NCBI GenBank assembly: GCA_003427395.1
Contig: BFEA01000053.1
Coordinates: 599,466-645,370 of the forward strand
Direction: 5' to 3'
Length of the DNA stretch: 45,905 bases
Source: Chara braunii
Lineage: Eukaryota; Streptophyta; Charophyceae; Charales; Characeae
The notes below the pieces were generated by a model, which saw only the letters and a program-made list of their open reading frames with translations, was not told the origin of the DNA and did no database searches. The position numbers and the translations under genes were made by a program. Positions 11,149 through 20,510 of the stretch are shown piece after piece. Numbering within the stretch: position 1 is the stretch's first letter; each line of letters begins with the position of its first letter.

Positions 11149-12400
11149 TCCCCCTTTGCCTCGCGCCCGTACCCAGACGTTCTCGGCGCCAGGTTCGGGT
11201 GCGCAGGCAAACACTGCAGCCCGTTTCAAACCCCAACGGGCGCAGTGTTGGTCTCTCTCTCTTTCTCTCTCCCCCCCCGACGGTTGCGACCTTTCGTCGC
11301 GACTGGAGACCACCCAAAACGTATGTAGAGAGTCCCTCATAACGTGAGTACAGAAACCCGCGCCAGGATGTGGCCGCATTAATGCGGCAGATTCACTCGA
11401 CTGTGCCCATCCTACTGATGGGTGGTTATCCCCTTCGTCGAAACGAACGGGCACCTCCAGAGAATTACGAATCAAAGAAGAAAACAAAAAAATCTAAGAA
11501 AATAACGAATATAAAGAAAAGAAATCTAACTAAAAATCTAAGGCGAATCTAATAGAACAAAATAGAGAAAATCCAAAAAAAACAAGCAAAATAAATAAAA
11601 AACAAAAAAAAGAAAAGAACTCGCCTTCTAAAAAAAACGGTCACCCGTTTCCACGGGTGACAGCTTAATGTACAGGGGCTGAAAAAGCCCCAATCACTTT
11701 TGAGCGCGCCACCTGGCGCTTTCACTTCTTAGTGTAGTTTTAGTTTTTTTTTTGTTTCCTCTCCGTTGGCTGCTGTCAACGGCCACATCACGTTCATGGG
11801 GGGCACCCACGAACTGTTGAAATCCAGACCCAAGTTCGATCCTCTCAGGGGATCGAAGAAAAAAAAACTTGTACCATTTCTCGATTTATGCGTGTCATCC
11901 TTGTGCAGGGGCCATACAGACCTCCGCGCGGCTGTTTTCAGCCGCGCGATCTCAACGATCGCATGGCCGAAAACGGCCGCGCCAAAAGGTTGGGCTGCTC
12001 CAAAAGGAGCTAGCCCAGTTGCCTGTTGTCGGGTTCGATCCCTATATCCACGGGGTAACAGCCTAGCTACGGTACCTACCGGGCTAGCTCCTTTTCACAT
12101 ATAGGAAGGAGCAACCCTTCTATATGAAGGGCTTGTGCCGCCCAATAGGTCCCCGTACGGCACTTAGCAGGCTTTGCCCGCTAAGCGTGTATACCACCAT
12201 GGCTGGCTGGCTAGGTTAGCGGCCGACGGCCTTAACAGCTACCCGACCTAGCCGGCCCCAACGCCATCACCCCCGGTCCTTGGCGCAAAAGTCATGCGGG
12301 CCCTAAAACTAACTGTCCCTCACGCTGCGTCCCATCCTCGTCGCAACGACTCCTTTTTAGCCCGCTTAGGCCCTGAATCGCGCGGCTTAGCAGCCGCACG
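10704..12400. other. Dense series of perfect hairpins inside the nested element
   Basis: Many short perfect inverted repeats follow one another. Stems and positions: 6 bp 10704-10721; 12 bp 10759-10770/10779-10790; 8 bp palindrome 10802-10817; an enclosing 8 bp 10738-10745/10821-10828; 12 bp 10872-10883/10888-10899; 7 bp 10905-10922; 10 bp 10939-10948/10959-10968; 8 bp 10972-10979/10986-10993; palindrome 11373-11388; 9 bp 11640-11661; 6 bp 11675-11691; 8 bp 11835-11842/11850-11857; 10 bp 11925-11948; 11 bp with one bulge 11991-12017; 7 bp 12087-12112; 6 bp 12115-12131, 12135-12163 and 12163-12185; 8 bp 12209-12253; 6 bp 12382-12397. The loops are often AAAA, TTTT or GAAAA. No protein frame runs through the tract, which suggests a structured transcript or a structure-driven sequence origin. 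Confidence 0.7.
10972..11006 (+). terminator. GC-rich hairpin followed by a T run (terminator-like)
   Basis: GGCCGCGG (10972-10979) pairs perfectly with CCGCGGCC (10986-10993). After one G comes a run of twelve T from 10995. This resembles an intrinsic or Pol III-type stop. In a plant nuclear LTR the meaning is uncertain, so only the structure is claimed. Confidence 0.35.
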
Positions 12401-12712
12401 ACATTATTTTTGGGTAAAATAGGTCTAACTTTAGTCTTTTCATGACCGTGCACCACCGCGGCCCTGTCGGAAACCATGGACGACAGGCCGCACTGCCGAC
12501 TCCCGCTGTTTCGAACGAACGTCAATGACGTCACGCGTCAACGACATCCTACGTCATCGACGTCAGGCTTTAGGTTTCTTAGTTATTGGGTTGGTCTGAA
12601 TAACCTTTGGCAACGTCAATCTCATCAAGTCTTTCAATCCAAGCAAGGGTCGGGCAGTGTCTGACCTTGAAAAACCCAGGCAAAAACCCTTATAGGGGTT
12701 TCTGTCCCGACA

Positions 12713-12716
12713 ACGA
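12713..12716. repeat. Target site duplication ACGA, right copy
   Basis: Second ACGA copy, directly after the terminal CA of the nested element. The host RNase H frame resumes in the next codon. Confidence 0.88.
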
Positions 12717-13025
12717 GACTTTGAAGTGGATCAAAGAACAAACCACCTTGTCCCCTACGTAAACTCGCTGGTTCCATGAAATCAACACTTTGGATTTTGA
12801 ACTAAAACACAAGAAGGGTTGTTATAATCGAATTTTGGATGCATTGTCTCGCCACCCCGAGTACATGACTTGCCTGGTGAACTCCTACAACCTCCGAAAG
12901 AAAATGGAGGAGATCGTAGAGCACACTGCCAAGGACCCGGACCTTAGTCCAATCCTTGAGTAGTTGCGTGCTGACCCCAATAGTCAGCTTGATTTCACAA
13001 ATATGGAGGACTGGTTTTTCGACGC
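12717..13025 (+). pseudogene. RNase H C-terminus and linker of element D
   Basis: The frame broken at 8130 continues here with ETLKWIKEQTTLSPT, an in-frame TAA, then TRWFHEINTLDFELKHKKG and NRILDALSRHPEY. This is the conserved C-terminal RNase H stretch of gypsy pol, where DALSR is the hallmark. A TAG at 12961 interrupts the linker to integrase. The exact continuation across the nested insert shows that the insert arrived after element D. Confidence 0.85.
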
Positions 13026-14120
13026 TATGGAAATAACAACCGTTTGTGTGTACCCAACCATGAGCCTCTCCGCACACACTTTTTGGACTTGGCTCATGGC
13101 CGGAGTGGATACTTCAACATGGCAAAAACGTACGGAAGACTATTGAGACAGTTTGATTGGCCTAGTATGAAAGGATCCGTCAAAAAGTTTGTGGCTGAGT
13201 GTCAGGTCCGTCAACGAATCAAACCATCCAGACAAAAGCCCATAGGGCTACTTACACCTCTTCCCATTGATGGTCCCCGGGAGTCTGTCTCTATCGACTT
13301 CACCGACATGGGAAAGGTCAGTAAAAATGGCTATTCGCAAGTGATGGTGATTGATGATCACTTTTCTAAATTCCTCAATCTAATTCCCCTGCCATCTCGA
13401 CGAATCAAACCATCCAGACAAAAGCTCATGGGGCTACTTACACCTCTTCCCATTCCCGAAGGTCCCAGGGAGTCTGTCACTATCAACTTCACCAACATGG
13501 GAAAGGTCAGTAAAAATGGTCATTCGCAAGTGATTGTGATTGTTGATCGCTTTTCTAAATTCCTCAATCTGATTCCCTTGCCAGCTCATGCCCCAACTGA
13601 AGTTGTGATCCGTAAGTTCGAACAGAAGTACATTTTGCAATTAGGAACCCCGAAAACTCTTGTGAGTGCGCTTCATAAGTACTGAATGGAAGGACTTCAC
13701 GTCCCAACTACCTGGCCTTAGACTATGCATGACATCTGACCGACATCCCAAAGCCAACAGATTGGCTGAGGAGATAAACCGGACTGTGTTCCAACTTCTC
13801 CGCGCTTTAATCATTCCGGATCAGGAAAAGTGGGATGAAGAGTTGTATTCGGTCAAGGGGTTGTACAACACTCCATCCATTCTTCCACCAGCATGATGCC
13901 GAACAGGCTGCATTACGGATGGCAGATTCGTAATCCGCTCTCCTACTTATTCCCTGAACAGCCAGCTGGTTTAACGCTCGACAGTCCTGGCTTCAGTGCC
14001 GACTATGATTGCTTGCTCAAAGTTGCCATCGCAACAATGACCAAGCGACAACACGCAATGATCCATCATGCGAACAAGAAACACCAACCTTCAGATATTA
14101 AAGTGGGAAGTTATGTCTAA
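13026..14120 (+). pseudogene. Integrase of element D, with an internal tandem duplication
   Basis: The zinc-binding region is read near 13050-13210 (HGRSGYFNMAKTYGRLLRQF...CQVRQ). The second Cys of the usual CxxC is Arg. The start of the catalytic core is present twice: 13215-13400 and 13401-13586 are in-frame 62-codon copies. The first copy keeps the first catalytic Asp (SIDFTDM); the second reads INFTNM. Near 13660 a deletion and frameshift remove the second Asp region, and the frame changes at 13666-13896 (STEWKDFTSQL, then HPKANRLAEEINRTV with the Glu helix). 13893-14120 continues toward the C-terminal domain. Integration activity is certainly lost. Confidence 0.85.
13215..13586 (+). repeat. 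186-bp in-frame tandem duplication in integrase
   Basis: Copy 1 (13215-13400) and copy 2 (13401-13586) both start CGAATCAAACCATCCAGACA and encode the same 62-residue core segment with about a dozen differences. The differences show that the duplication is old. Confidence 0.9.
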
Positions 14121-14153
14121 GTCACGATGTCTGAATTCTCATAAGAAGAGGGA

Positions 14154-14630
14154 GTGTCACGCAAACTTCTCCCACTCTACTACGGTCCGTGGGAAGTTCT
14201 AGACGTGATTGGCCAAGATGGATTCGGTCCCTCATACACAGTTGTTGTGTCTCCTCATCTGCGCATATACCCCGTCTTTCATGCATCAAAACTGTATATA
14301 CACCGTGATGCTAAGTCCTTCGATTATCATGAAGACATGATTCCTCGTGCAATCAATGGCGCTCATGAGAAAGATAGAATCAAACAGCACGTAGGGAAGG
14401 GATGTAACAGACAGTACCAGGTTCACTTTATGTACCACCCGTTGGACGATCTCTATTGGATCTCCAAGAAGGAACTGTTGTGCAGCGCACCTCGCGTTGT
14501 TAAAGCCTACGAGCGACAAATCGCCTCTAATGCTCTACCTAAGATCTCTGCCAAGCACACTGCAACGCTGTACTCTCGAAATCTCTTTGCTTTGTTTGCT
14601 TACGATGAGTTTGTCAGGGACACAAAATGA
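14154..14630 (+). pseudogene. Integrase GPY/F module and chromodomain of element D
   Basis: This frame reads KLLPLYYGPWEVLDVIG near residues 4-20, the GPY/F module that ends gypsy integrases. PHLRIYPVFHASKLY follows. A chromodomain-like segment with QYQVHFMYHPLDDLYWISKKEL lies near residues 86-110, and a helix ends in VVKAYERQ. Chromodomains steer chromoviruses to marked chromatin. The segment is open for 158 codons but is separated from the rest of integrase by a stop at about 14118. It ends just before the polypurine tract, which supports its being the end of pol. Confidence 0.8.
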
Positions 14631-14658
14631 GTTACTCGGTCGAAGGGACCTCGCTCTT

Positions 14659-14672
14659 AAGGGGGGGGGTAG
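14659..14672 (+). promoter_or_regulatory. Polypurine tract of element D
   Basis: AAGGGGGGGGGTAG lies immediately before the 3' LTR. It is the expected RNase H-resistant primer for plus-strand DNA synthesis. Confidence 0.8.
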
Positions 14673-15956
14673 TGTAATGACCTTACCAAACACGGACTGA
14701 GACACAACTGATTTCTGAGTTTTGCTCAAGGACTGAATGCCTTGCCGAGTTTCCCGCTTGCTACTGAGTTCTCTAAGTCTGTGTGTAAGCTTGCTGGTCT
14801 GCGTGCCTGTCTGAGTGCTTGTCGGCTTGAGTGTGTGTGTGACCCGCAAGGGCACTTGTTTGTTAATTGGGCCCAAAGGGCCTGTACTTACCTGTGGCCG
14901 TGACATTGAATATTGCAGCGGGGAAAACACTCAAGTGGCGAGAAACACTAAAGTAGCAGGTAGGCCGGTACCGCACCATTTAGAGGTAGATGTGCTGGGT
15001 ACTTGAGGCAGAGCAGAAGAAGGCAAAAGTTGGCATTTTTAGAGGCCCAGTGGTTGTAGGCTAGGTCTAGGCGGGTACCAGCCCAACCAGTCTGAGTCTA
15101 GGGCCTGTACGGGCAATATCAAAGTCTGCAATGATGTTTCCCTCCAAAAGGGAGGAGGTACCGGTTGCTTGGAAGGCCGAGCAGCCTAGAACCGCCCAAG
15201 AGGCAAGTAGGCCGCTATATCTCGAGGCTGAGCAAAGAGCCCGGCCTGATTGTCGGTGTGCAAGTTTGGCGACACACTGGTTGGAGCGCTGGCTGGAGCA
15301 GCGCTAGCAAGGAGAGGCGCTGCTGGGGAGGAGCAAGGACAAGAGGAGGGAGAAGACGCGGACTAGGAGTAAGGAGCGCCGGAGGTACTTACCTGGCTAT
15401 GGTGGACACCATCTTCATCACCTTGGTGGGCGCTGCAGCAGGAAGGCCCCAGCTTGGGTAAAGCTACACCAGGAAGCTTCGAGGCAGAGTCAGGCATGGC
15501 CGCCTGAGCTAGAGCAGCCGTAGCTGCTTTGTGTTGTCCTTTGGACATCAGGGCAAGGCCCGAGTAGTCCGTTATAGCCTCGGCCTTGGACGAAGGAAGA
15601 GGAAGGGTGGCCATGGCTATGGTGGACCTCATGTGATACCTGCAGTAGAAGAGGGATTTGGACATTGATTCTGGTTCAGCCATTTAACATTATTATTTTT
15701 ATTTCATGTGTGAATAAGAGAGGAGAAGATAAGGAGGAGAGTGGTTGGCGAAGAAGAAGAGCATTACCATTTGTCTATGCTGGTGTACATCATCTTCTTC
15801 TTCTTTCTTTCTTCTTCTTTCTTTCTTCTTCTTTCTTTCTTCTTCTTCTTCTTCTTACCCTCTCTCTCCTCTCAAGTTCATTCATTTCTTTTTGCAATTG
15901 GACGGCATTGTACTATCTGATGAATGTGTATTTCGAAATTGGCCAGGATCATAACA
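14673..15956 (+). repeat. 3' LTR of element D
   Basis: Starts TGTAATGACC and ends ATCATAACA like the 5' copy, but is about 30 bases longer because of an expanded CTT/TTC tract at about 15789-15860. Two GCCATAGC words of the 5' copy are mutated here (near 15517 and 15573). Confidence 0.9.
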
Positions 15957-15960
15957 CTAG
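15957..15960. repeat. Target site duplication CTAG, right copy (element D)
   Basis: CTAG follows the terminal CA of the 3' LTR and matches 3005-3008. Confidence 0.8.
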
Positions 15961-17245
15961 GCCAAAAAATGTGTCCCAGCACGGACTACACGCTTCGCGG
16001 CGGTTGTGTCACCAGAGGCCACGAAGTGGGAGAAAGTGGTTAATGAAGATTTAAAGTGTCATTTAGGTAAATACATATTAGAATAGTAAAAACATAAGCT
16101 TCTAATACAGCAACACCTAACTCTAACCCAGTTAATGCGAAAACAATGAGAAAATAATTTAAATATAAAATTTGCAAGCAAAAGCGGCATCATGATGCCA
16201 CCGTGCCGTAACCAATTTCTCGTGCTGCAGTTACCCTCCTGCGAGTTCCATGAGTTTGTCGCCAGTGTGATATCGAATTGCCTCGGTTTATTCCTGGCGA
16301 TACCTGAACCCAGCTGCGGGATCTTCCCCGTCATTTTTTCCACCGCTCAGTCCGAGTCCAGACACGTTGCTCTGAGTGCAACAGGCTCAGCTCCCCAGAG
16401 GTCTACCCTTTTAATCTTCCATGGTCCTTGCTACCCTTCCGTGCCAAAGCCCTTCCTCAGATATTCAATTTTTCGAAAAGCACGGCCATTTGAGGGTGCT
16501 TGCTACCCTTCCACGCCAAGGTCCTTCCTCAGATATACAATTTTTCGAAAAGCCACCCTCCCTCCCGATCTGCAACCCGCCTTACTGCTTTCACGAAGAA
16601 GATACCAGGGTATCCAAGAAGACTGAATTCCCTGTGAAACGTGATCAAAAGGACGACAGGCAGGAAATCGGAAGTAGTATTTGACTTTATTCTATATATC
16701 GTTCCAATTATTGCAGCGATTTTTTGCTCAGTTGAACCAAAAGATGCAAATTGCCTTGTTGTTTTGAATTTCAATTCTTCCATATGCCAAATTTTCTCAC
16801 TGTTCTAGAATTTGTGCGTAGAATTTTGTTTCCAAAAAATCGACAATGTTGTTGCCACCATCCGTTCTCTCTAGGACAAGTCCTTATGATGACAGTCCCC
16901 GATTACATCGAGCCTGCTTTTTGCCTTCTCACATCTTTTTTTGTCTCCTTTCTTCCACCATGTCATAACAGTCCAAATACCATTTTTTTCTGCGATCCAA
17001 GAGTTCTTATGAAGCTGGCACGCGAGCGATGGGCCAGCATGACCCCTCATAGGAATCCCTTTCTTTTGCTCTAAAATATCTCTCAGTGATTTGACAAAAC
17101 AATTAAGGACTGCAGGTCCCTCAGTCGGACAGACTTTCAGCCCCCTTCCCCAGTTGATTTCCCCATTCTAGCACCTTTCCCTTGGATTTTCCCCGAGCCC
17201 GGTGCTGCCTTTTTGTCATACCTGCGGCGCATCACGTGTGCGCAA

Positions 17246-17248
<3 letters not shown>
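15961..17248. other. Gene-free stretch between element D and the CT tract
   Basis: No recognisable coding domain, RNA gene or element end is visible. The only clear structure is the 72-bp tandem duplication at 16425-16568. Open frames here are short and do not resemble known families. Confidence 0.5.
16425..16568. repeat. Two-copy 72-bp tandem duplication
   Basis: TTGCTACCCTTCC...CAATTTTTCGAAAAGC occurs twice with a period of 72, at 16425-16496 and 16497-16568, with several substitutions between copies. Confidence 0.85.
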
Positions 17249-17317
<69 letters not shown>

Positions 17318-17772
17318 NNNNNNNNNNNNNNNNNNNNNNNNNNNNNNNNNNNNNNNNNNNNNNNNNNNNNNNNNNNNNNNNNNNNNNNNNNNNNNNNNNN
17401 NNNNNNNNNNNNNNNNNNNNNNNNNNNNNNNNNNNNNNNNNNNNNNNNNNNNNNNNNNNNNNNNNNNNNNNNNNNNNNNNNNNNNNNNNNNNNNNNNNNN
17501 NNNNNNNNNNNNNNNNNNNNNNNNNNNNNNNNNNNNNNNNNNNNNNNNNNNNNNNNNNNNNNNNNNNNNNNNNNNNNNNNNNNNNNNNNNNNNNNNNNNN
17601 NNNNNNNNNNNNNNNNNNNNNNNNNNNNNNNNNNNNNNNNNNNNNNNNNNNNNNNNNNNNNNNNNNNNNNNNNNNNNNNNNNNNNNNNNNNNNNNNNNNN
17701 NNNNNNNNNNNNNNNNNNNNNNNNNNNNNNNNNNNNNNNNNNNNNNNNNNNNNNNNNNNNNNNNNNNNNNNN

Positions 17773-17838
<66 letters not shown>
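17249..17838. repeat. (CT)n microsatellite with an assembly gap
   Basis: An uninterrupted CT run on the left meets an N run at 17318-17772, and CT resumes from 17773 to 17838. The gap is probably unresolved repeat. A GT run and C-rich low-complexity sequence follow to about 17935. Confidence 0.95.
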
Positions 17839-17855
<17 letters not shown>

Positions 17856-18085
17856 TCTCTGTGTGTGTCCCCCCAACCCCACCCCACCCCTCCCCCCCCA
17901 CACACACACTCTACGCACTGCGGGGGGGGGATGGTTGCAAGGGGTTGGGGGGTGGGCATGTTTTTTTTGTTTTTTTTTTCCGACGTACCAGGCGAGCATG
18001 TAGCAGCATGCGCACTGCGCACAACGCACAGTGTGCGAGCTACTAGACCAACGCACCGGCGCACATGTGCGCCGCAACTATTGTC
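17839..18085. other. Low-complexity flank beside the truncated family A element
   Basis: GT, C and G homopolymer-rich sequence, then a stretch with CATGCGCACTGCGCACAACG-type words near 18008. No gene is visible. Homology to family A integrase ends at about 18087. Confidence 0.5.
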
Positions 18086-18086
18086 T

Positions 18087-18366
18087 TATATGACCATGAC
18101 TTGGCTTTTGCCATGCCTACTCCTGACATCGGTATCTATGAAGACAATGGAAATTGACTCTCCGGTTCCTGCAGGGATAAGCAAGGTTTTAGGAGACCTA
18201 ATGGTGCTTGTGTCGTTGTCTTATTGCGCTGGCAAACTTTACAACTGCGGATATACTCTATGCGGTCTGCCTTCATGCCGGGCCATGTATATAACATCAT
18301 GCGGGTGGCCAAAGTCTTTTGCCAGCCTAAGTGTCCTTCTGTATCATGGCATTCCCCTACAATCAA
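18087..18366 (-). pseudogene. Integrase N-terminal fragment, family A
   Basis: 18366-18136 reads as an integrase zinc-binding domain: GECHDTEGHLGWQKTLA, then IRSCKVCQRNK with the CxxC pair. After a frameshift the start of the catalytic core can be read (GESISIVFID). The family has Asp where Val stands (SIDF to SIVF), so the first catalytic residue is lost. Homology ends near 18087 at an ATA-TAA, so the rest of integrase and the 3' end are missing. Confidence 0.8.
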
Positions 18367-18444
18367 ACTACGGATTCCTTCACTATCGGGGACGCACAGC
18401 CTATCAACGGTATTGGTCTTCTCAAAGAGTAGCCCGTTCGTCGA

Positions 18445-18830
18445 TCAATAATTTGGTTCACTATCAGGGGCTTCCTTTACTCTCTTTAGGAGATCACTGT
18501 AGATCAGGTCCTGTGCATATGCATCCTTTATCTTTTGCTGCAGGTCCACCCCTATGTCCAGATAGTGCACTATCGCTCCAAAGTAATCTGCCCTTCTACT
18601 CAAAGCGTCGGCGACCACGTTGTACTTACCTTTGACAAGCCTAAGCTCAAAGTCAAACTGGTATATTTCAGCTGCCCACCTAGTCAACTTGGGCGTCATC
18701 ATGGCTTGGGTCTTCAGCCATCTCAGAGTTTCATGGTCTGAGTAGACTTTGAAGTGCCTCCCAAGCAGGTAATGTCTCGAATGCTCTAAGGTCTGCCTGA
18801 GAGCGTAGAGTTCTCTTTCACAAGTTGAGG
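18445..18830 (-). pseudogene. RNase H C-terminal part, family A
   Basis: The frame includes RHYLLGRHFKVYSDHETLRW, then MTPKLTRWAAEIYQFDFELR, then KGKYNVVADALSRRADYFGA. These are near-identical to the plus-strand copy at 45667-45890. DALSR marks the end of gypsy RNase H. The frame is shifted relative to the upstream RT segment at about 18820 and to integrase at about 18440, so the polyprotein is broken on both sides. Confidence 0.85.
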
Positions 18831-19560
18831 CCGCTACTTTTTTCTGAAGGCAGCCCAGCGGATATGAACTTTACGGGTCTATAGCCATTGTTGTCGTCTT
18901 GTTGTAATACAACGCCTATGCCATATTGACTTGCATCTGTCGTGACGACAAATGGCAATGAAGGATTGGCTACTTTGAGGACAGGGTACTCTACCAAGAC
19001 CTTCTTCAATTTCTTCAAGGCCGAGATACAATCTTGATCCCACTTCCAGATCGCTTCCTTCTTTAGGAGCCTACGAAGGGGGGCAGCAATAGTAGAGAAG
19101 TTCCTTACAAACTTCCTATAGTAGTTGGTCAGTCCAAAGAACAATTGCAACTCAGTCAGAGTGTAAGGAGTTGGCCAATCTCTAATCGCCGCAATCTTAC
19201 CGTCCTCTGGTCTAATGTCGTCTCCATCTAATACGTAGCCCAAGTAAAGGACTTTTGAATGACCCACTCACACTTCTTTGCGTTGATCTTGAAGTTACCC
19301 TCTCTCAACTTCTTTGCGTTAATCTTGAAGTTACCCTCATCAGGATGTACTTCTATTTGATGGTACCCTGGCTTCAAATCTATCTTGGTGAAGTACTTGC
19401 AGCCTTGCACCCGATCCAACAATCCATCTATGTGGGGCAACGACTCTCCGTTCTTGACAGTTATTGCGTTCAAACTTTTGTAGTTTATACACATTCTTAG
19501 CTTTCCCTCTTTCTTGGGGACAAACAGAAGAGGCGCTCCAAAAGGAGATGAGCTAGGTCG
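18818..19560 (-). pseudogene. Reverse transcriptase with deleted catalytic core, family A
   Basis: 19560-19228 starts inside RT at [20 protein letters not shown] and continues through MCINYKSLNAITV and FTKIDLKPGYHQIEVHPDE. It then jumps to GNFKINAKK and skips the block that holds the polymerase Asp-Asp box in the other copy. GNFKINAKK is present twice because of a 36-bp tandem duplication at 19273-19344. 19267-18818 continues with the connection and RNase H start (VLYLGYVLDGD, YYRKFVRNFSTIAAPLRRLL, VVTTDASQYGIG). Without the YxDD block this RT cannot work. The sequence directly upstream of SSSPFG is family B, not family A. Confidence 0.88.
19273..19344 (-). repeat. 36-bp tandem duplication in family A RT
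   Basis: CTTCTTTGCGTTGATCTTGA... at 19273-19308 repeats at 19309-19344 with one substitution. It is in frame and duplicates the EGNFKINAKK segment. Confidence 0.9.
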
Positions 19561-20510
19561 GCGTGGGCTAAAGAAGCGACGCCGGAACTTGTGAAGTGTG
19601 TCCGCTTCGAAATGTAACTGGCGGGCGTCGCCAAGCACATCATCACCGACTTTGAGTGGATGATCCATCCTCGATCGGTTCACACGTGCCGCCATGCGAG
19701 TCTGGGTATGTGCTCATGCGCGATCTTCATGATCGATGTCATATGTGCAACCAAATCATCCAGCACGGGACAACTCCTGTCGGGGTTGCATTTGTGACGG
19801 TCGAAGGAAGTCCGCTGGAACACGAGGGTGATAGCCGAGGTTGCAATAGTAAGGCGACATCCCCGCGGCTGGCCAGACGGCGTGGTTGTAGGCTATCTCC
19901 ACGTGGGCAAGATGGAGATCCCACTGCTGGTCGTCACGAACAATCTTTCGGAGAATGTCTCCGATAGTCCTGTTCGTGACCTCGGTCTGACCATCAGTCT
20001 GGGGATGGTAAAACTAGGAGAAGTGGAGCTGGGTGCCGTACACCTCGTGGAGCCATCGCCATAATCGACTGGTAAAGCGAGGGTCATGGTCAGATATGAT
20101 GCTCAGGGGTAAGTCGTGGTCACTCACGACTCAATCAAACATGATGTCGGCGACCTCATGTGCATTGATGGCATAGCGGCACGGAACAAAGCGTGCGCGC
20201 TTCGTGAAGCGATCGACGACGACCAGAATAGCATCATGATCGCGGGGGGTAGAAGGACGAAGAGGACCGATAAAGTCTATCGAGATGGACTGCCAACGAC
20301 CCTCAGGAATAGGAAGAGGCTGGAGCAAACCATAAGGCAGGTGGTTAGCACTATTCACCTCCTGACAGGTGGGACACTCTGCGACGTAGTCCTTCACAAA
20401 GTCCTTGCGCTTCGGCCAAACGTACAGGCGGCTCACACGAGCCAACGTCTCGTGGAAGCTCATATGACCGGCGACTGCTTGATCATGGAACTTTGTGACT
20501 GCTCAGACAC
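19561..20510 (-). pseudogene. Integrase of family B
   Basis: A zinc-binding module is visible upstream (GHMSFHETLARV, then CPTCQEVN). The catalytic triad can be traced: Asp in QSISIDFIGPL (~20280), Asp in ISDHDPRFTS (~20075) and Glu in HPQTDGQTEVTNRTI (~19990). An in-frame TAG lies just before YHPQTDG. The C-terminal text (DARQLHFEADTLHKFRRRFF) begins the GPY/F module and is cut at the junction with family A. This is the least damaged integrase in the window, but the stops and truncation still make it inactive. Confidence 0.85.

Larger units (their letters stand above)
8131..12712. mobile_element. Nested 4,582-bp non-coding TG...CA element, probably a giant solo LTR
   Basis: The insert begins TGTCGAGCGC and ends GTCCCGACA, giving 5-bp terminal inverted bases TGTCG/CGACA as in many LTRs, with a 4-bp ACGA duplication. 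It contains no RT, integrase, transposase or other recognisable coding domain and no PBS. I found no internal long direct repeat that would mark two LTRs. A single LTR left by recombination between the ends of a large element explains this best; a non-autonomous element of another class is the alternative. It carries a 53-bp minisatellite (10322-10690), a hairpin-dense tract (10704-12400) and A-rich and T-rich runs. The short ORFs inside are not supported as genes. Confidence 0.75.
3009..15956 (+). mobile_element. Complete but defective Ty3/gypsy chromovirus (element D), with nested insertion
   Basis: This is an LTR retrotransposon with matching TG...CA LTRs at 3009-4262 and 14673-15956, a PBS one base after the 5' LTR, a G-rich polypurine tract before the 3' LTR and a 4-bp CTAG duplication. 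The interior order is gag, PR remnant, RT, RNase H, integrase, GPY/F module and chromodomain, which is the Ty3/gypsy chromovirus order. Frameshifts, in-frame stops and internal deletions break every domain. A 4.58-kb element lies inside RNase H at 8131-12712. Removing that insert leaves an interior of ordinary gypsy size. The two LTRs differ by scattered substitutions and by expansion of a CT-rich tract in the 3' copy, so the insertion is not recent. Its exact age would need an LTR alignment. Confidence 0.9.

Noticed and set aside
3010-15956. CRISPR array or bacterial operon reading of the repeats
   Set aside because: Repeat spacing and content match LTRs and minisatellites; all coding signatures are eukaryotic retroelements.
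15970-16343. A 94-codon minus-strand ORF at 16059-16343 as a host gene exon
   Set aside because: No recognisable family, no splice context that can be argued, and it lies in sequence without other coding signals.
17137-18635. Several ORFs of 256-477 codons spanning the CT tract and the N gap
   Set aside because: They are (SL)n, (RE)n or (ER)n read-throughs of a dinucleotide repeat plus Ns, open in several frames on both strands.
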